A stretch of DNA of 25,225 nt, taken from assembly GCA_026001245.1 (NCBI GenBank), contig BNZR01000015.1, positions 1 through 25,225 of the forward strand, in the 5' to 3' direction. Of this stretch, positions 13,868-20,969 are shown piece after piece. The stretch is from Clostridia bacterium. Its GTDB lineage: Bacteria; Bacillota_A; Clostridia; Oscillospirales; UBA929. Numbering within the stretch: the first letter of the stretch is position 1; the number at the start of each line of letters is the position of its first letter. The notes below the pieces were generated by a model, which saw only the letters and a list, made by a program, of their open reading frames with translations, made no database searches and was not told the origin of the DNA. Made by a program: the position numbers and the translations under genes.

Positions 13868-14194
13868 ATGTTTGACATCGCAAACCTTGAACATCTCATC
13901 GAGGACAAAGCCATCAACGCGAAAATCGAAGAGCTACGCGCCGAGCGTGACGCGACCCTTGCTAAAATCGCCAAAGCCGAACGTGAGATTGAGCAAGCCG
14001 AGAACCAAATCAATCGGATTATGCGCGGACACTCCAAGCAAGAGCGCAAGGCGCGGACGCGCCGCTTAATTCAACGCGGCGCAATCGCGGAGAGTTTTGT
14101 TCCCGACGCTGAAAACATTACGAAAGTAATTTGCAACATCCTCATGCTTAAGTTCGTGCCTTGCCTTCATCGCCTTATTCCCCCTCGCAATTAA
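13868..14194 (+). CDS. DUF3847-like mobile-element protein, C-terminus replaced at a junction
   Basis: I start this 108-residue protein at the ATG at 13868, which has GAAAGGGGG upstream. Residues 10-55 form a charged coiled coil (IEELRAERDATLAKIAKAER). The segment ERKARTRRLIQRGAIAESFV is typical of DUF3847 proteins, which sit in clostridial conjugative elements near mobilisation genes. The family's normal tail ends early: after PDAENIT the frame runs into unrelated sequence (VICNILMLKFVPCLHRL). That sequence is the reverse complement of the VTC-like gene start and its leader. The mobile segment therefore ends near 14115-14130. Confidence 0.7.
   Translation: MFDIANLEHLIEDKAINAKIEELRAERDATLAKIAKAEREIEQAENQINRIMRGHSKQERKARTRRLIQRGAIAESFVPDAENITKVICNILMLKFVPCLHRLIPPRN
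14066..14170 (-). pseudogene. 5' end of a VTC-domain (polyphosphate polymerase-like) gene, cut by mobile DNA
   Basis: An ATG at 14170 with GAGGGGGAATAAGGCG upstream reads MKARHELKHE, the characteristic beginning of bacterial VTC-domain proteins, then becomes unrelated and stops at 14066. The following bases are the antisense of the DUF3847 gene. Promoter and operator C upstream are intact. In clostridia, VTC genes commonly sit with CotH, DUF4956 and GT2 genes. Only about 10-16 codons remain, so the family call rests on a short match. Confidence 0.55.
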
Positions 14195-14206
14195 CTTGTA
14201 TCTCCC

Positions 14207-14239
14207 ATTATAGCCGCTTACCTTTAATCTACCTTTAAT
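14207..14239 (-). promoter_or_regulatory. Response-regulator operator C and promoter of the VTC-like gene
   Basis: On the minus strand ATTAAAG at 14239-14233 and 14228-14222, then 9 bp, then a perfect TATAAT (14212-14207). The operator lies inside the last codons and stop of the alarmone synthetase gene. Confidence 0.8.
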
Positions 14240-14895
14240 GGTCGCAACTTTTTTGTCGGCGGCTCGTCAATAATTTCATAAGCGTCACCGCATTGGTTCA
14301 GCCACTCGTATATGGTCTGCATTTTCAAATCTACGGAGATAATTTCGTCAGCGCAGATTTTCAATTCTTCGTACATCAATTCCGCATCCGAAACGTGCTT
14401 CTTGTATTTCAGTTCGTGTTCGAGGCTTGCCCAAAAGTCCATCGCAATCGTTCGTATCTGTACTTCAACGTATTGCATACAGGCTTTTTCTGTGGTCGTA
14501 ACGGGTACGCGGAGGATTATATGGATGCTCCTGTAACCGTTTGGCTTCGGGTTCTTAACGTAGTCCTTGATTGTTTGGATTTCGATTCCCTCCGATTCTT
14601 GCAGAATACGAGTGATTTCATAGACTTCGTTGAAGAATCGGCAAACCAACCTCACACCCGCAAGGTCAAACAGATTATTCACAGCGGACTCTGTTGTGAC
14701 GGGCAGACCGAGCCGTTCAAGTTTTGCTTTTGCGCTGTCCGCAGACTTGATTCTAACCTTATAATGTTCAACAGGAAAGCGTAGGTTTTCCCCGGAATAC
14801 ACTTTTTCCAATAGCGCCAGCCTTTGAATAAAAGAATCAATTGCCGAGTGCAAAGTTTCGAGATAGTTGCCGTAGAACAGTTCGTTTTCATCCAA
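14224..14895 (-). CDS. Small alarmone synthetase, (p)ppGpp synthase of RelQ/YjbM type
   Basis: This 223-residue protein is a single RelA_SpoT synthetase domain with no hydrolase, TGS or ACT domain, the size of YjbM/YwaC-type enzymes. Key segments are KAKLERLGLP, the G-loop-side GVRLVCRFF, VKNPKPNGYRSIHIIL (substrate binding) and YVEVQIRTIAMDFWASLEHE with the catalytic Gln/Arg and Glu. It transfers pyrophosphate from ATP to GDP or GTP. The start is TTG at 14895, downstream of AAAGGGGGCG. Operator D lies upstream and operator C overlaps its stop, so I infer control by the two-component system. Its 3' neighbour is the truncated VTC-like gene. Confidence 0.93.
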   Translation of the reverse strand: MDENELFYGNYLETLHSAIDSFIQRLALLEKVYSGENLRFPVEHYKVRIKSADSAKAKLERLGLPVTTESAVNNLFDLAGVRLVCRFFNEVYEITRILQESEGIEIQTIKDYVKNPKPNGYRSIHIILRVPVTTTEKACMQYVEVQIRTIAMDFWASLEHELKYKKHVSDAELMYEELKICADEIISVDLKMQTIYEWLNQCGDAYEIIDEPPTKKLRPLKVD

Positions 14896-14922
14896 AATAA
14901 AATCGCCCCCTTTATGAGAGCG

Positions 14923-14956
14923 ATTATACTGCGCGATTCTTTAATTTACCTTTAAT
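14923..14956 (-). promoter_or_regulatory. Response-regulator operator D and promoter of the alarmone synthetase
   Basis: Minus strand: ATTAAAG at 14956-14950 and 14945-14939, then 10 bp, then a perfect TATAAT (14928-14923). The first half-site overlaps the HK2 stop codon. The bases from -10 to the TTG start match the operator B leader at 35 of 36 positions. Confidence 0.82.
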
Positions 14957-16250
14957 GAATTCGAGTTTTTTGCATATGCAATTTCACCGTGAATGTCGTC
15001 ACTCCGTTTGTGCTTTCTGCGGTTATTGTGCCGCCGGAGTTTTCGACGATAGTTTTTGCGATAGACAAGCCCAACCCGGAACCGCCGGTTTCGGTTGAAC
15101 GCGAAACGTCGGTACGATAGAAGCGGTCAAATACTCTCGGTAAATCAGACTTCGCGATTCCCTCGCCGCTGTTCATCACCCGCAAAACCGCTTTATCGTT
15201 TTCTCTCGTTAGCGTAACCGATATATGACCGTCTTTCGGTGTGTACTTGCCTGCGTTATCAAGCAGGATATACAACACGCCGGCTATCTTTTCGCTGTCC
15301 GCAACAACTGTTACATTTTTCGCAATGTCAGTTTCTAAGCGTTTACCGCCGTCATACAACAAAGCCTCCATTGACGCGCACACGGTTTCGCACGTTACGG
15401 AGAGGTCGAACGGCAGACTGTTCTCGCTCCTGATATTCTCCGATTTTGCGAGGTATAAGAGGTCGTCAACTAATTTTCCGGTTCGTTTCAATTCTGAACG
15501 TATATAGTCAAACCATTCCTTTTGGCTGTTTACGGTTTCCTCGCCGCTTGCTGTAACAGCGTCCACGTTCGCGCTGATTACGGCAAGTGGCGTCCGTAAT
15601 TCGTGGGAAGCGTCGGCGATAAATTGCTTCTGCCGATTGTAGTTTTCCTCAATGGGACGAACGGCACGAACGGCAAAACGGTAAGATATAAAGCACAGTA
15701 CGAGCAACACGCCAGTACTTACTGCCGCAAGGGTGATTATCAGCGTTCTCAAAATATCAGAGCCGTTCGTAACGTCAAGAAACGCTATTCTTGTATATTC
15801 AAAATCGCTTGGCATATCGGGAAACCTATCGTTTCGCGGCGGTGTTTCAGCGATGGCAAAAATCCACTTTCTGCCTGCCAGCGTTGCTTCGCCGCTCTGT
15901 TTGCCGCCCATCTTTTCAAAAGCCTCGGCATACACCGCATCGTCAAGGTCAAGCTGGCTGTTCACGTTTTCAAGCTGTCCGTCTTTGACGAACAATATAA
16001 ACGAAACGCCATATTCTACCGAAAACCGTTCGGCGGGAGCGGCTGCGGAGTTTTGGCGGTCAAGTGAGAACTCAGGCAGGTTACGATTCGGCGAGAAGAA
16101 CATAGCCGAAACCGCCCGTAATCTTTGGGCATTCTCGTTGTCGATATTACCCTGCGTCACAAGGTAGATAACCGCGAAAGCCGCCAACATAACAAGGGAG
16201 ACCATCAATATATTGAACAGCATTATACTGTTACGCAGCTTCTTAAACAT
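14952..16250 (-). CDS. Sensor histidine kinase 2, partner of RR2
   Basis: This 432-residue kinase starts at the ATG at 16250 (MFKKLRNSIMLFN), overlapping the RR2 end by 8 bases, exactly as in system 1. It has two membrane helices flanking a ~135-residue extracytoplasmic sensor. A HisKA motif (ADASHELRTPLAVI, His near 216), an N box (LLDNAGKYTP) and G boxes (NSGEGI, GGSGLGLSIAKTI) follow. It is nearly superimposable on HK1; differences cluster in the extracytoplasmic loop, where HK1's Pro/Gly-rich stretch is replaced by FSLDRQNSAAAPAE. I infer a recent duplication with possible change of signal. Confidence 0.95.
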   Translation of the reverse strand: MFKKLRNSIMLFNILMVSLVMLAAFAVIYLVTQGNIDNENAQRLRAVSAMFFSPNRNLPEFSLDRQNSAAAPAERFSVEYGVSFILFVKDGQLENVNSQLDLDDAVYAEAFEKMGGKQSGEATLAGRKWIFAIAETPPRNDRFPDMPSDFEYTRIAFLDVTNGSDILRTLIITLAAVSTGVLLVLCFISYRFAVRAVRPIEENYNRQKQFIADASHELRTPLAVISANVDAVTASGEETVNSQKEWFDYIRSELKRTGKLVDDLLYLAKSENIRSENSLPFDLSVTCETVCASMEALLYDGGKRLETDIAKNVTVVADSEKIAGVLYILLDNAGKYTPKDGHISVTLTRENDKAVLRVMNSGEGIAKSDLPRVFDRFYRTDVSRSTETGGSGLGLSIAKTIVENSGGTITAESTNGVTTFTVKLHMQKTRIH

Positions 16251-16941
16251 CACCGTCGCCGCCTTCCTCGTCAAGCTCAAGCATATATCCGATGCCGCGA
16301 ACCGTCTTGATTTTCACGAGCTTCGATAATAGCGACAATTTCTTCCGCAAAAAAGCGACCTGCACCTGAACGTGGCTGTCCTCCGCGTCCGAATCCCAGC
16401 CCCACACTTTTTCGATAATCGTTTCAGTTGAAATTGCCTGTTTTTTATTGATAATCAGCAGTTCGAGCAACTGGCTCTCTTTCAACGTCAAGTGGAAAGT
16501 CTGTCCATTACCGAACAGGTCAAGCGCGTTGTAGTTTAGCTCAATATCTCCGAATACGAGTACATTATTCGTTACAATCAATTCTTTGCGCCGTCCAAGC
16601 GCGCGCAGTCGTGCCATAAGTTCATCGGTTTGGAACGGTTTCGCCAAATAGTCGTCCGCTCCGCTGTCCAACCCGACAATTTTATCTTCTGTCTCGCCTT
16701 TCGCGGTCAGAAGTATTACGGGCGTGGTGACGTTTTGGTTTCGCATTTCACGCAATATACTGATACCGTCGAGTTTGGGCAACATAATGTCGAGAATTAC
16801 CACATCGTACACGCCCGAAGCGGCGAGGTCAAGACCGTCCTCACCGTCGTGCGCCAAATCAACGCTGTAATTGTTCTTTTTCAGAACCTGAGCCACAGCG
16901 CGAGCCATATTTTTTTCATCTTCTACATATAGGACTTTCAT
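16243..16941 (-). CDS. OmpR/PhoB-family response regulator 2
   Basis: This 232-residue regulator is co-linear with RR1: acidic pocket VEDE, phospho-acceptor Asp51 (ILDIMLPKLDG), switch LLTAKGE, LAKPF, then a winged helix ending TVRGIGYML. The DNA-contacting region (TLKESQLLELL, EDSHVQVQVAFLRKKLSLLS) is virtually identical to RR1, so both should bind the same operator. AGAGGGAGGGTG precedes the ATG. Its promoter (operator E) is now about 270 bp away because a 231-bp element has inserted into the leader. HK2 follows with an 8-base overlap. Confidence 0.95.
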   Translation of the reverse strand: MKVLYVEDEKNMARAVAQVLKKNNYSVDLAHDGEDGLDLAASGVYDVVILDIMLPKLDGISILREMRNQNVTTPVILLTAKGETEDKIVGLDSGADDYLAKPFQTDELMARLRALGRRKELIVTNNVLVFGDIELNYNALDLFGNGQTFHLTLKESQLLELLIINKKQAISTETIIEKVWGWDSDAEDSHVQVQVAFLRKKLSLLSKLVKIKTVRGIGYMLELDEEGGDGDV

Positions 16942-16972
16942 ATAGGCACCCTCCCTCTTTTAAGAGATTCTA

Positions 16973-17203
16973 TTCGATTGCGAAACTACCGTGAACCTAG
17001 TGACTATAGGGGTTTATAACTTTTATAGTTGCACTGTCTTGCCTCCACTATTTTGCGCCGTTTCGCGTGAAAATGTGCTTTTCGTTTATGCAATTTTTGC
17101 TAGCTGCTCCGTTTGGGACGATTTGGAAATTTTCCAGCGTAGGGGGGTACGTGACAAAAATCTCCTGTGATTGACCATTTTTTAGGGGTTTCGCAATCGC
17201 CTA
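16973..17203. mobile_element. 231-bp MITE-like insertion in the RR2 leader
   Basis: The segment has near-terminal 12-bp inverted repeats, CGATTGCGAAAC (16975-16986) and GTTTCGCAATCG (17188-17199). It is flanked by a 13-bp direct duplication, TTAAGAGATTCTA (16960-16972 and 17204-17216). It holds no ORF with a ribosome site. Removing it with one duplicate leaves exactly 41 bp between operator E and the RR2 ATG, the same spacing as at RR1. That independently supports insertion. It is non-autonomous; a matching transposase is not in this window. Confidence 0.75.
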
Positions 17204-17210
17204 TTAAGAG

Positions 17211-17244
17211 ATTCTACTATGCGTACCTTTAATTTGCCTTTAAT
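17211..17244 (-). promoter_or_regulatory. Response-regulator operator E and promoter of RR2
   Basis: Minus strand: ATTAAAG at 17244-17238 and 17233-17227, then 10 bp, then TAGAAT (17216-17211). The -10 box lies inside the 13-bp duplication flanking the MITE-like insertion, so transcripts now begin within or just before that element. Confidence 0.75.
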
Positions 17245-17249
17245 CCGCG

Positions 17250-18542
17250 CTATTTTTCTGTTGCGAAATATCTTATCTGCCGAGTACGCCCCGATTTTGA
17301 CAATTCGCCGTTGTCTATCATTTTCTTTAGTACAACCCCCGCCGCCGTTTGCGACACGCCAAGTAAATCTTCCGCTTGCTTTCGACTAATCGAGCCGTGT
17401 TCGCGGACGTAGCGCAACACGGAATCCTGTGGCGTGGGGTCAACACTCGCCGTGACCGCGTTCAAGTTCGGGAGCGTCAGCTTGAAAACATTCGGCGTAA
17501 TGTCAATCTTCGGCTGCTTCGGTGCGGCTTTATAGGCTTCAAATATCTTCAAAATGCCCGTTCCGTAGGCTTCAATCAACTGCAAACGGTAGAAAACAGC
17601 CGCGAGATTAGCGTTCCGACACACGGAATAGCCGCTCATAATATCGCCAATCTCAATACCGTTCATCAAGCCGCCCGGCGAAATGAACTCAACGCGATCG
17701 GAGTATATCTTTATGAACACGCTTCCGCTTGTAGCGTACTCGCGGTGAACGACGGCATTTAGGAGCGCCTCGCGCAAAGCGGTTTCTGGATAGTCGCGGC
17801 GGTCTATCCGCAGCAGTTTATCAAATGTCGCCTGCGTCTGATTGTGCATATCGAGATAATCATAAACGTCGTTAATTTGACTGAAAAGCGAGCCGCTAAA
17901 TTCGTGACGGTCGCTGAATATCTGTTGTGTAGTGTCTTGAAACACGGCGGTTTTAATCGTGTGAACGCATTGCTCCGACAAGAGCAAGCCGAGATTGGTG
18001 AAAACTCCGTCAACGCTTACCATACCGAGCGTTCCCATTTGCGCCGCGCCGAACGGCACGTTTCTCTTGGCAAACTCCGCTGACGCGGAAGTGAAATCCA
18101 AACTTTGCTCAACGGAGCGCAGCTTTTCGTAGCTGTCGCCGTCCGTTTCGCGAATCATCTTGCGAATCGCCGTATCGGTCGCAGGAACAGAAGCCGCGCC
18201 GTGGCGAACGTACACGCCCTCCGGGCGTATGCCCTTGCCCGCAATGTAGTACGGGCGATTAGTGCCGCGCTGAACGTCGATAATGATTATTTCTTTGCCG
18301 TCAACCGCTTCAATGTGGCTGTGAGCGAACAGCGTAATATCGGGCTTAATACTGTCGCGCAGTGAGTTATTAACGGACAGCAAATCCTCTTGCGCGTTTT
18401 CCAATCCAAGCACCTCGCCGTTATCGTGAACACCGACATAAACCGCTCCGCCGTCGCTATTAGCAAAAGCCATAACCTCTAATTTTATATCGTCGGTAAG
18501 CTGTTGTTTCAATTCAGCAGTTTCGCTTTCCCTGTAAATCAC
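17250..18542 (-). CDS. AlbA_2 (Schlafen-like) / ATP-binding / winged-helix regulator
   Basis: This 430-residue protein starts at GTG 18542, 7 nt after GGAGGTG. Residues 1-130 are an AlbA_2 (DUF294-type Schlafen-like) domain: ESETAELKQQL, VMAFANSDGGAVYVGVHDNG, then IYVRHG-like VYVRHGAASVPA. Residues 250-370 are an HATPase_c_4 GHKL-like domain (ALREALLNAVVHREY, ISPGGLMNGI, EAYGTGILKIFEAY). Residues 380-430 are a winged helix (ISRKQAEDLLGVSQTAAGVV). Members act as transcription regulators, often self-regulated, on mobile or defence loci. Its stop is 6 bp before operator E. No partner gene is evident. Confidence 0.88.
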   Translation of the reverse strand: MIYRESETAELKQQLTDDIKLEVMAFANSDGGAVYVGVHDNGEVLGLENAQEDLLSVNNSLRDSIKPDITLFAHSHIEAVDGKEIIIIDVQRGTNRPYYIAGKGIRPEGVYVRHGAASVPATDTAIRKMIRETDGDSYEKLRSVEQSLDFTSASAEFAKRNVPFGAAQMGTLGMVSVDGVFTNLGLLLSEQCVHTIKTAVFQDTTQQIFSDRHEFSGSLFSQINDVYDYLDMHNQTQATFDKLLRIDRRDYPETALREALLNAVVHREYATSGSVFIKIYSDRVEFISPGGLMNGIEIGDIMSGYSVCRNANLAAVFYRLQLIEAYGTGILKIFEAYKAAPKQPKIDITPNVFKLTLPNLNAVTASVDPTPQDSVLRYVREHGSISRKQAEDLLGVSQTAAGVVLKKMIDNGELSKSGRTRQIRYFATEK

Positions 18543-18566
18543 TCTTGCACCTCCGAATATACTTTC

Positions 18567-18617
18567 TTACATTCTAACAGATTAAAGCCATTTTGTCAAT
18601 AGAAAGTTAGAAAATAA
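18567..18617 (-). promoter_or_regulatory. Promoter and inverted operator of the AlbA_2 gene
   Basis: Minus strand TTGACA (18599-18594), 17 bp, TAGAAT (18576-18571). GTTAGAATGTAA (minus, 18578-18567) and GTTAGAAAATAA (plus, 18606-18617) are inverted copies flanking the -35 box, a likely autoregulatory operator. Confidence 0.7.
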
Positions 18618-18740
18618 TTCGGTCAAATTGTTGCGTGACCACGATTCGTTGACCGTTTCAAATGGTCATTTTCATTGACCCTCTCGCGTAGAAAGATGAA
18701 AAAGTTCCATTTGACCTCTTGACAAAGGCTATCAGAGGTT

Positions 18741-18914
18741 ATGAGCTTCGATGAAATGGAGCTTGACACGCTCGGCGACCGCAAGACCGCGCTGTTCATT
18801 ATCATTTCCGACACGGACACGACGTTCAATTTCGTCGCCGCGCTGATGTACTCGCAACTGTTCAATCTTCTTTGCGACAAGGCAGATAACGAGTACGGCG
18901 GGCGGTTGCCAATC
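18741..18914 (+). pseudogene. Internal fragment of a VirD4/TraG coupling protein gene
   Basis: Fifty-eight codons read MSFDEMELDTLGDRKTALFI, SDTDTTFNFVAALMYSQLFN and LCDKADNEYGGRLPI. This is a highly conserved stretch of VirD4/TraG type IV coupling ATPases from clostridial conjugative elements, just before the LDEFANIG Walker B motif. Walker A and Walker B are both missing. The frame runs on through unrelated sequence to 19007. It is an orphan piece of a ~600-residue protein and cannot function. Confidence 0.85.
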
Positions 18915-18952
18915 CAAATCTTCTGCTCAGTATTGATAAAATCACGAATGTC

Positions 18953-18988
18953 AAAAAGCCCGCAAAATTCGCTTTTTTGCGGGCTTTT
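18953..18988 (+). terminator. Intrinsic terminator after the VirD4 fragment
   Basis: AAAAAGCCCGCAAAA (from 18953) pairs with TTTTTTGCGGGCTTTT (to 18988). The A and T flanks on both sides make it plausible in either direction. Confidence 0.85.
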
Positions 18989-19007
18989 AGGGCTTTTCGC
19001 GTTTTAG

Positions 19008-19346
19008 AATATCGGGTTTTCGTCAGGGTGGTCGCTCGTCTGTACTATCTTCCGGGAGTAATCGTTATATTTTGCACACCCCATACTGCCGCCGAAATCT
19101 GCCTGAGTTCGACTCTTCATCGTTTGGTTGAATCTACTACAAATTGATAAAATGCACACCTCGATGGACTTCCGTCAAATCTTTGAATGAGCCGTCAAAA
19201 GATGGTGCATTTCCACATGATTTATTCTTTGCTTAAAATGTGAAGTACATGGTATTAGTATCTTACGGTTGAAAAACGCTATAAAACAACAAGAAAATTC
19301 ATGGCACATAAATCACCATTCTATTTGGTTGTGGGCGTAGCTCACT
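19008..19346. other. Gap with no convincing gene
   Basis: This stretch follows the terminator and precedes (on the plus strand) the end of the SET gene. A minus-strand 38-codon ORF at 19004-19120 (MKSRTQADFGGSMG...) has protein-like composition but no ribosome site; it may be a relic. No promoter toward either side is clear, and no strong hairpin terminates the SET operon here. Confidence 0.3.
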
Positions 19347-19877
19347 TTAAATTATAGCATCGGCACTATACTTATCTATTTTTTCTTGCAAATAGACAGC
19401 AAAATACCCTTTATATTTTTTCTGTAACTCTGGACGTAGCCAATCTCGCCCTGTTATCGTACCGCGACAACTTGGATCACCGCATGTACACTGCAAATTA
19501 TAATTCACATCAGGATCATCGTCTAACATGGCATAGTCCATTGTCAACTCCTCGCCTTCCTTAATATCACGCATTGCAACTCCTGTAATCTCCCCGCGTA
19601 AACCACAATTGGGGTTACATGAGTGATTTACACGAAGCAAAATACGGGCTATTTCGTCTTTTCCAGAATCTTTCATGGGGGCTAAAAAAAGATCATCACT
19701 TAACGGCCAGTAATTGTACCCTATTTTTTCTATTAGCATAGTTTCACGAGTTAGTATGTATCCACCTTTTATAAAAACTATTTCACCCTTTGCTATAGAC
19801 TCTATAGCAAAAGAACCACGCCCATTAATAGCCTCTTCTCGTTCAATTGCTTTTGGCGTTAGATATGAGTATACCAT
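19347..19877 (-). CDS. SET-domain protein, putative lysine methyltransferase
   Basis: This 176-residue protein starts at the ATG at 19877, where GGAGG lies 5 nt upstream; four earlier codons to 19889 are less likely. SET hallmarks appear in order: GRGSFAIESIAKGEIVF (SAM-side strand), LRVNHSCNPNCG (the NHS/CxPN pseudoknot), IKEGEELTMDYAM (catalytic Tyr) and a post-SET-like cluster, CTCGDPSCRGTI. Bacterial SET proteins of this size methylate protein lysines or small molecules; the substrate here is unknown. It is the last gene of the six-gene operon, 14 bp after the deiminase-like gene (2 bp from the longer start). Confidence 0.9.
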   Translation of the reverse strand: MVYSYLTPKAIEREEAINGRGSFAIESIAKGEIVFIKGGYILTRETMLIEKIGYNYWPLSDDLFLAPMKDSGKDEIARILLRVNHSCNPNCGLRGEITGVAMRDIKEGEELTMDYAMLDDDPDVNYNLQCTCGDPSCRGTITGRDWLRPELQKKYKGYFAVYLQEKIDKYSADAII

Positions 19878-19891
19878 TTGTTCCTCCATCT

Positions 19892-20962
19892 CTATAATGT
19901 GCTCGGAATTTCATGCAAAATACAATGAAACCCTCCACCGCCGATAAGAGGCTCGCGAGCATAAAACGGTATAATCTCTCTATCTGGGAAAACTCTTTCT
20001 ATTATATTTAAAGCATCGGCATCCTCATCACACTGAAACGTAGGAAAAATAACCGCCCCATTAATCAAATAATAATTGATATAGGATGGAACTAATTGAA
20101 AGCCTTCAATTCTATGTGTTGAAGTTGATGTCTGTTCAAGACCATATTCCTCGTTTGCAGTAATAAACTGTGGAGAAGGCATTGGCATTTTGTATAATAC
20201 TCTAACAGTTCCGCTTGCATTTAGAACACTAAGGGCTTTCCGAGATACGTCGAATTGAGGATCATTAGCATCATCCGTCCATGCCATACAAAGCTCGCTT
20301 GGTCGAACAATGCTACAAAGGTTATCAACGTGCCCATTTGTTTCATCAAGTGCTAATCCGTCTTCAAACCACACTATCCGGTCAGCACAGAAATACTCGT
20401 ATAGATAATCCTCAATTTGTCGAAGAGCCATTCCGGGATTTCGGTTTTTGTTAAGCAATACATTCTTTGTGGTATAGATAGTGCCAGTACCATCAGCAAT
20501 AACTGCGCCGCCTTCTAACACGACGTCATTGATGATATATTGTTTTATTCCAAGATAGTCAGAAAGCGCTTTAGCAAAGGCCGCATCTTTGTCCCAAGGG
20601 TAGTACGCCCCTTCTTTCAGCCCCCCCCAAGAGTTAAAGTTCCAGCAAACTGCCCGAATCTCTGATTGACTAACAACAAAATTGGGAGCAATATCTCTCG
20701 CCCAAATATCATCGTAATCAACCTCAAATATTTGCACTCTACTGTCAAGTCGATCTCGTACAAGACCACGAAGATGCGGTTTGACACAAAAAATCACATC
20801 TTCATAGCCGATTATGGTATTAGCCAAATCAAGAATCAACTGTTGAGCATGAACTGCATTATCTCGCCATATGTCTTTTCTCTCAGGAAACATGATTATA
20901 GTGCCGTAGTGTTTCTCATGCTCACCTCGAGTCAAAAAGCCATCGCTTTTAGGGGACGTCAT
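19892..20962 (-). CDS. Agmatine deiminase / peptidyl-arginine deiminase-family enzyme
   Basis: This 356-residue guanidino-group hydrolase belongs to the PAD_porph/agmatine deiminase family. Visible motifs are DDIWARDIAPNF (substrate-binding Asp/Arg), VLEGGAVIADG, DETNGHVDNLC (catalytic His/Asp) and the C-terminal GGGGFHCILHEIP with the nucleophilic Cys. Such enzymes convert agmatine to N-carbamoylputrescine or citrullinate arginine. Length matches free agmatine deiminases (about 340-370). The ATG at 20962 lies 12 nt after AAGGAG; an upstream ATG at 20986, inside the SDR gene, would add eight residues. The context with radical SAM, SDR and SET genes suggests a modified-product pathway rather than polyamine metabolism. 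Confidence 0.9.
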   Translation of the reverse strand: MTSPKSDGFLTRGEHEKHYGTIIMFPERKDIWRDNAVHAQQLILDLANTIIGYEDVIFCVKPHLRGLVRDRLDSRVQIFEVDYDDIWARDIAPNFVVSQSEIRAVCWNFNSWGGLKEGAYYPWDKDAAFAKALSDYLGIKQYIINDVVLEGGAVIADGTGTIYTTKNVLLNKNRNPGMALRQIEDYLYEYFCADRIVWFEDGLALDETNGHVDNLCSIVRPSELCMAWTDDANDPQFDVSRKALSVLNASGTVRVLYKMPMPSPQFITANEEYGLEQTSTSTHRIEGFQLVPSYINYYLINGAVIFPTFQCDEDADALNIIERVFPDREIIPFYAREPLIGGGGFHCILHEIPSTL

Positions 20963-20969
20963 GATCAGT

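Noticed and set aside
14293..14784. 163-codon plus-strand ORF
   Set aside because: It is antisense to the alarmone synthetase with its intact catalytic motifs and has no ribosome site.
18581..18587. Extra ATTAAAG in the AlbA_2 promoter
   Set aside because: There is no second copy 11 bp away, so it does not match the two-half-site operator.
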